Positions 21,525 to 22,123 of a stretch of 22,123 nucleotides of DNA are shown piece after piece. Positions within the stretch are counted from its first letter, which is position 1. Every line of letters starts with the position of its first letter. Origin of the DNA: CAKRHR01 sp964423195 (GTDB lineage Bacteria > Bacillota > Clostridia > Lachnospirales > Lachnospiraceae); assembly GCA_964423195.1 (NCBI GenBank), contig CAYRDY010000027.1:1-22123 (forward strand). The letters are read 5' to 3'. The notes beneath the pieces were generated by a model. That model was not told the DNA's origin. It did not search any database and saw nothing but the letters and a program-made list of their open reading frames with translations. The translations under genes and the position numbers were made by a program.

Positions 21525-22123
21525 TTATTTCAACTTCGGATCAAATGCGTCTCTCAAACCATCGCCGAGAAGGTTGAAAGCAAAGCACGTGATCATGATC
21601 ATCAGTGCCGGGAATAATGTCATCGTCGGCATGGACATGATGTACGCCTTGCCGTCGTTCAGGATAAGGCCCCACTCAGGTGTAGGCGCGGAGAGGCCGA
21701 CACCGATGTAGCTCATCGAGGACATCAGCATGATGGAAACCGCAAGGAAACCAACAAAATAAATGATCATAACACCGACGGCGTTCGGAATCATGTGCTT
21801 GATAATCATCTGCACCTTTCCGACGCCGATGGCCTCTGAGGATTCGATATAGTCACTGCCGCGCACACGCAGAATGGCCGCGCGGTTGTTTCTGGCCATG
21901 GTCGGCAGAGATGCGAACATGACAGCCGCGACCAGCTGCGGGATACCGTTGCCCAACACAGCCACGATACACATGGCCATCATGATCATCGGGATGGACT
22001 GGAAGATATCCATGATACGCATGATGATGGTATCCACCACACCACCGAAGTAGCCGGCGATGATGCCAAGCACGCCGCCGCTGAAAAAAGCAGCGATCGT
22101 ACAGAACAGGGCGATCAGCAGTG
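21525..22123 (-). CDS. Peptide-type ABC transporter permease (OppC/DppC-like), C-terminal part
   Basis: The frame is open to the right edge, so the N-terminus is missing; about 199 codons are present. Hydrophobic segments include LLIALFCTIAAFF...GVLGIIAGYF, PMIMMAMCIVAVLG, VGVMIIYFVGFLAVSIM and the C-terminal MTLFPALMIMITCFAFNLLGDGLRDAFDPK, a classic DppC/OppC ending. The cytoplasmic EAA loop that docks the ATPases is ESSEAIGVGKVQMIIKHMIPN. It is the second permease of an importer; the first permease and the binding protein would be expected upstream, outside the window. Confidence 0.93.
   Translation of the reverse strand, partial: LLIALFCTIAAFFSGGVLGIIAGYFGGVVDTIIMRIMDIFQSIPMIMMAMCIVAVLGNGIPQLVAAVMFASLPTMARNNRAAILRVRGSDYIESSEAIGVGKVQMIIKHMIPNAVGVMIIYFVGFLAVSIMLMSSMSYIGVGLSAPTPEWGLILNDGKAYIMSMPTMTLFPALMIMITCFAFNLLGDGLRDAFDPKLK

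Overview
The window reads as a stretch of chromosome from a moderately high-G+C member of the class Clostridia (Lachnospirales or a close relative). This is an inference from protein character (clostridial YgiQ, DUF4143 ATPase, soluble fumarate-reductase-like flavoprotein, oligopeptide-type ABC genes), strong GGAGG ribosome binding sites and near-consensus sigma-A promoters. Every gene I support is on the minus strand, so transcription runs from high to low coordinates.

Right part (22123 to 13571): a long co-directional run. It opens with three genes of a peptide-type ABC importer (permease cut by the window edge, then two ATPases). Next come a soluble FAD-binding flavoprotein of the fumarate reductase/FAD_binding_2 type, a flavodoxin-fold protein with a cysteine cluster and a C-terminal zinc-ribbon-like module, a 705-residue protein joining a NuoG-like Fe-S head to a GltD/NfnB-like FAD/NAD(P) body, and a NuoF-derived protein that has lost its FMN/NADH-binding segment. 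I read this as an NAD(P)H-fed electron chain serving the FAD flavoprotein on an imported substrate. The substrate cannot be named, and this is the best candidate here for an undescribed system.

Middle (13570 to 9322): a probable 6S RNA with a consensus promoter and its own terminator, followed directly by an AT-rich, stand-alone PBECR4-type nuclease-like gene. Then comes a promoter driving two amidohydrolases, an MTA/SAH-deaminase-like enzyme and a divergent adenine deaminase, closed by a clear intrinsic terminator. They suggest purine or related amine/amidine catabolism.

Left-middle (9267 to 5399): a promoter followed by a membrane-anchored MutS-like ATPase, ribonuclease HI and an RsmF/NSUN-type RNA m5C methyltransferase. 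Four separate short tandem duplications lie in this operon: at each gene junction, inside the methyltransferase linker and after its stop codon.

Left (5391 to 1): a consensus promoter drives a DUF4143 ATPase, a HAD phosphatase and a YgiQ radical-SAM protein. After ygiQ the DNA becomes accessory and damaged: a 29-codon stub resembling the start of a Cas3-type HD domain, a RelB/DinJ antitoxin with its own promoter, its PIN toxin reduced to two ends by an internal deletion, and the 5' part of a DNA-methylase-like restriction gene leaving the window. I see no tRNA, rRNA, transposase or CRISPR array.
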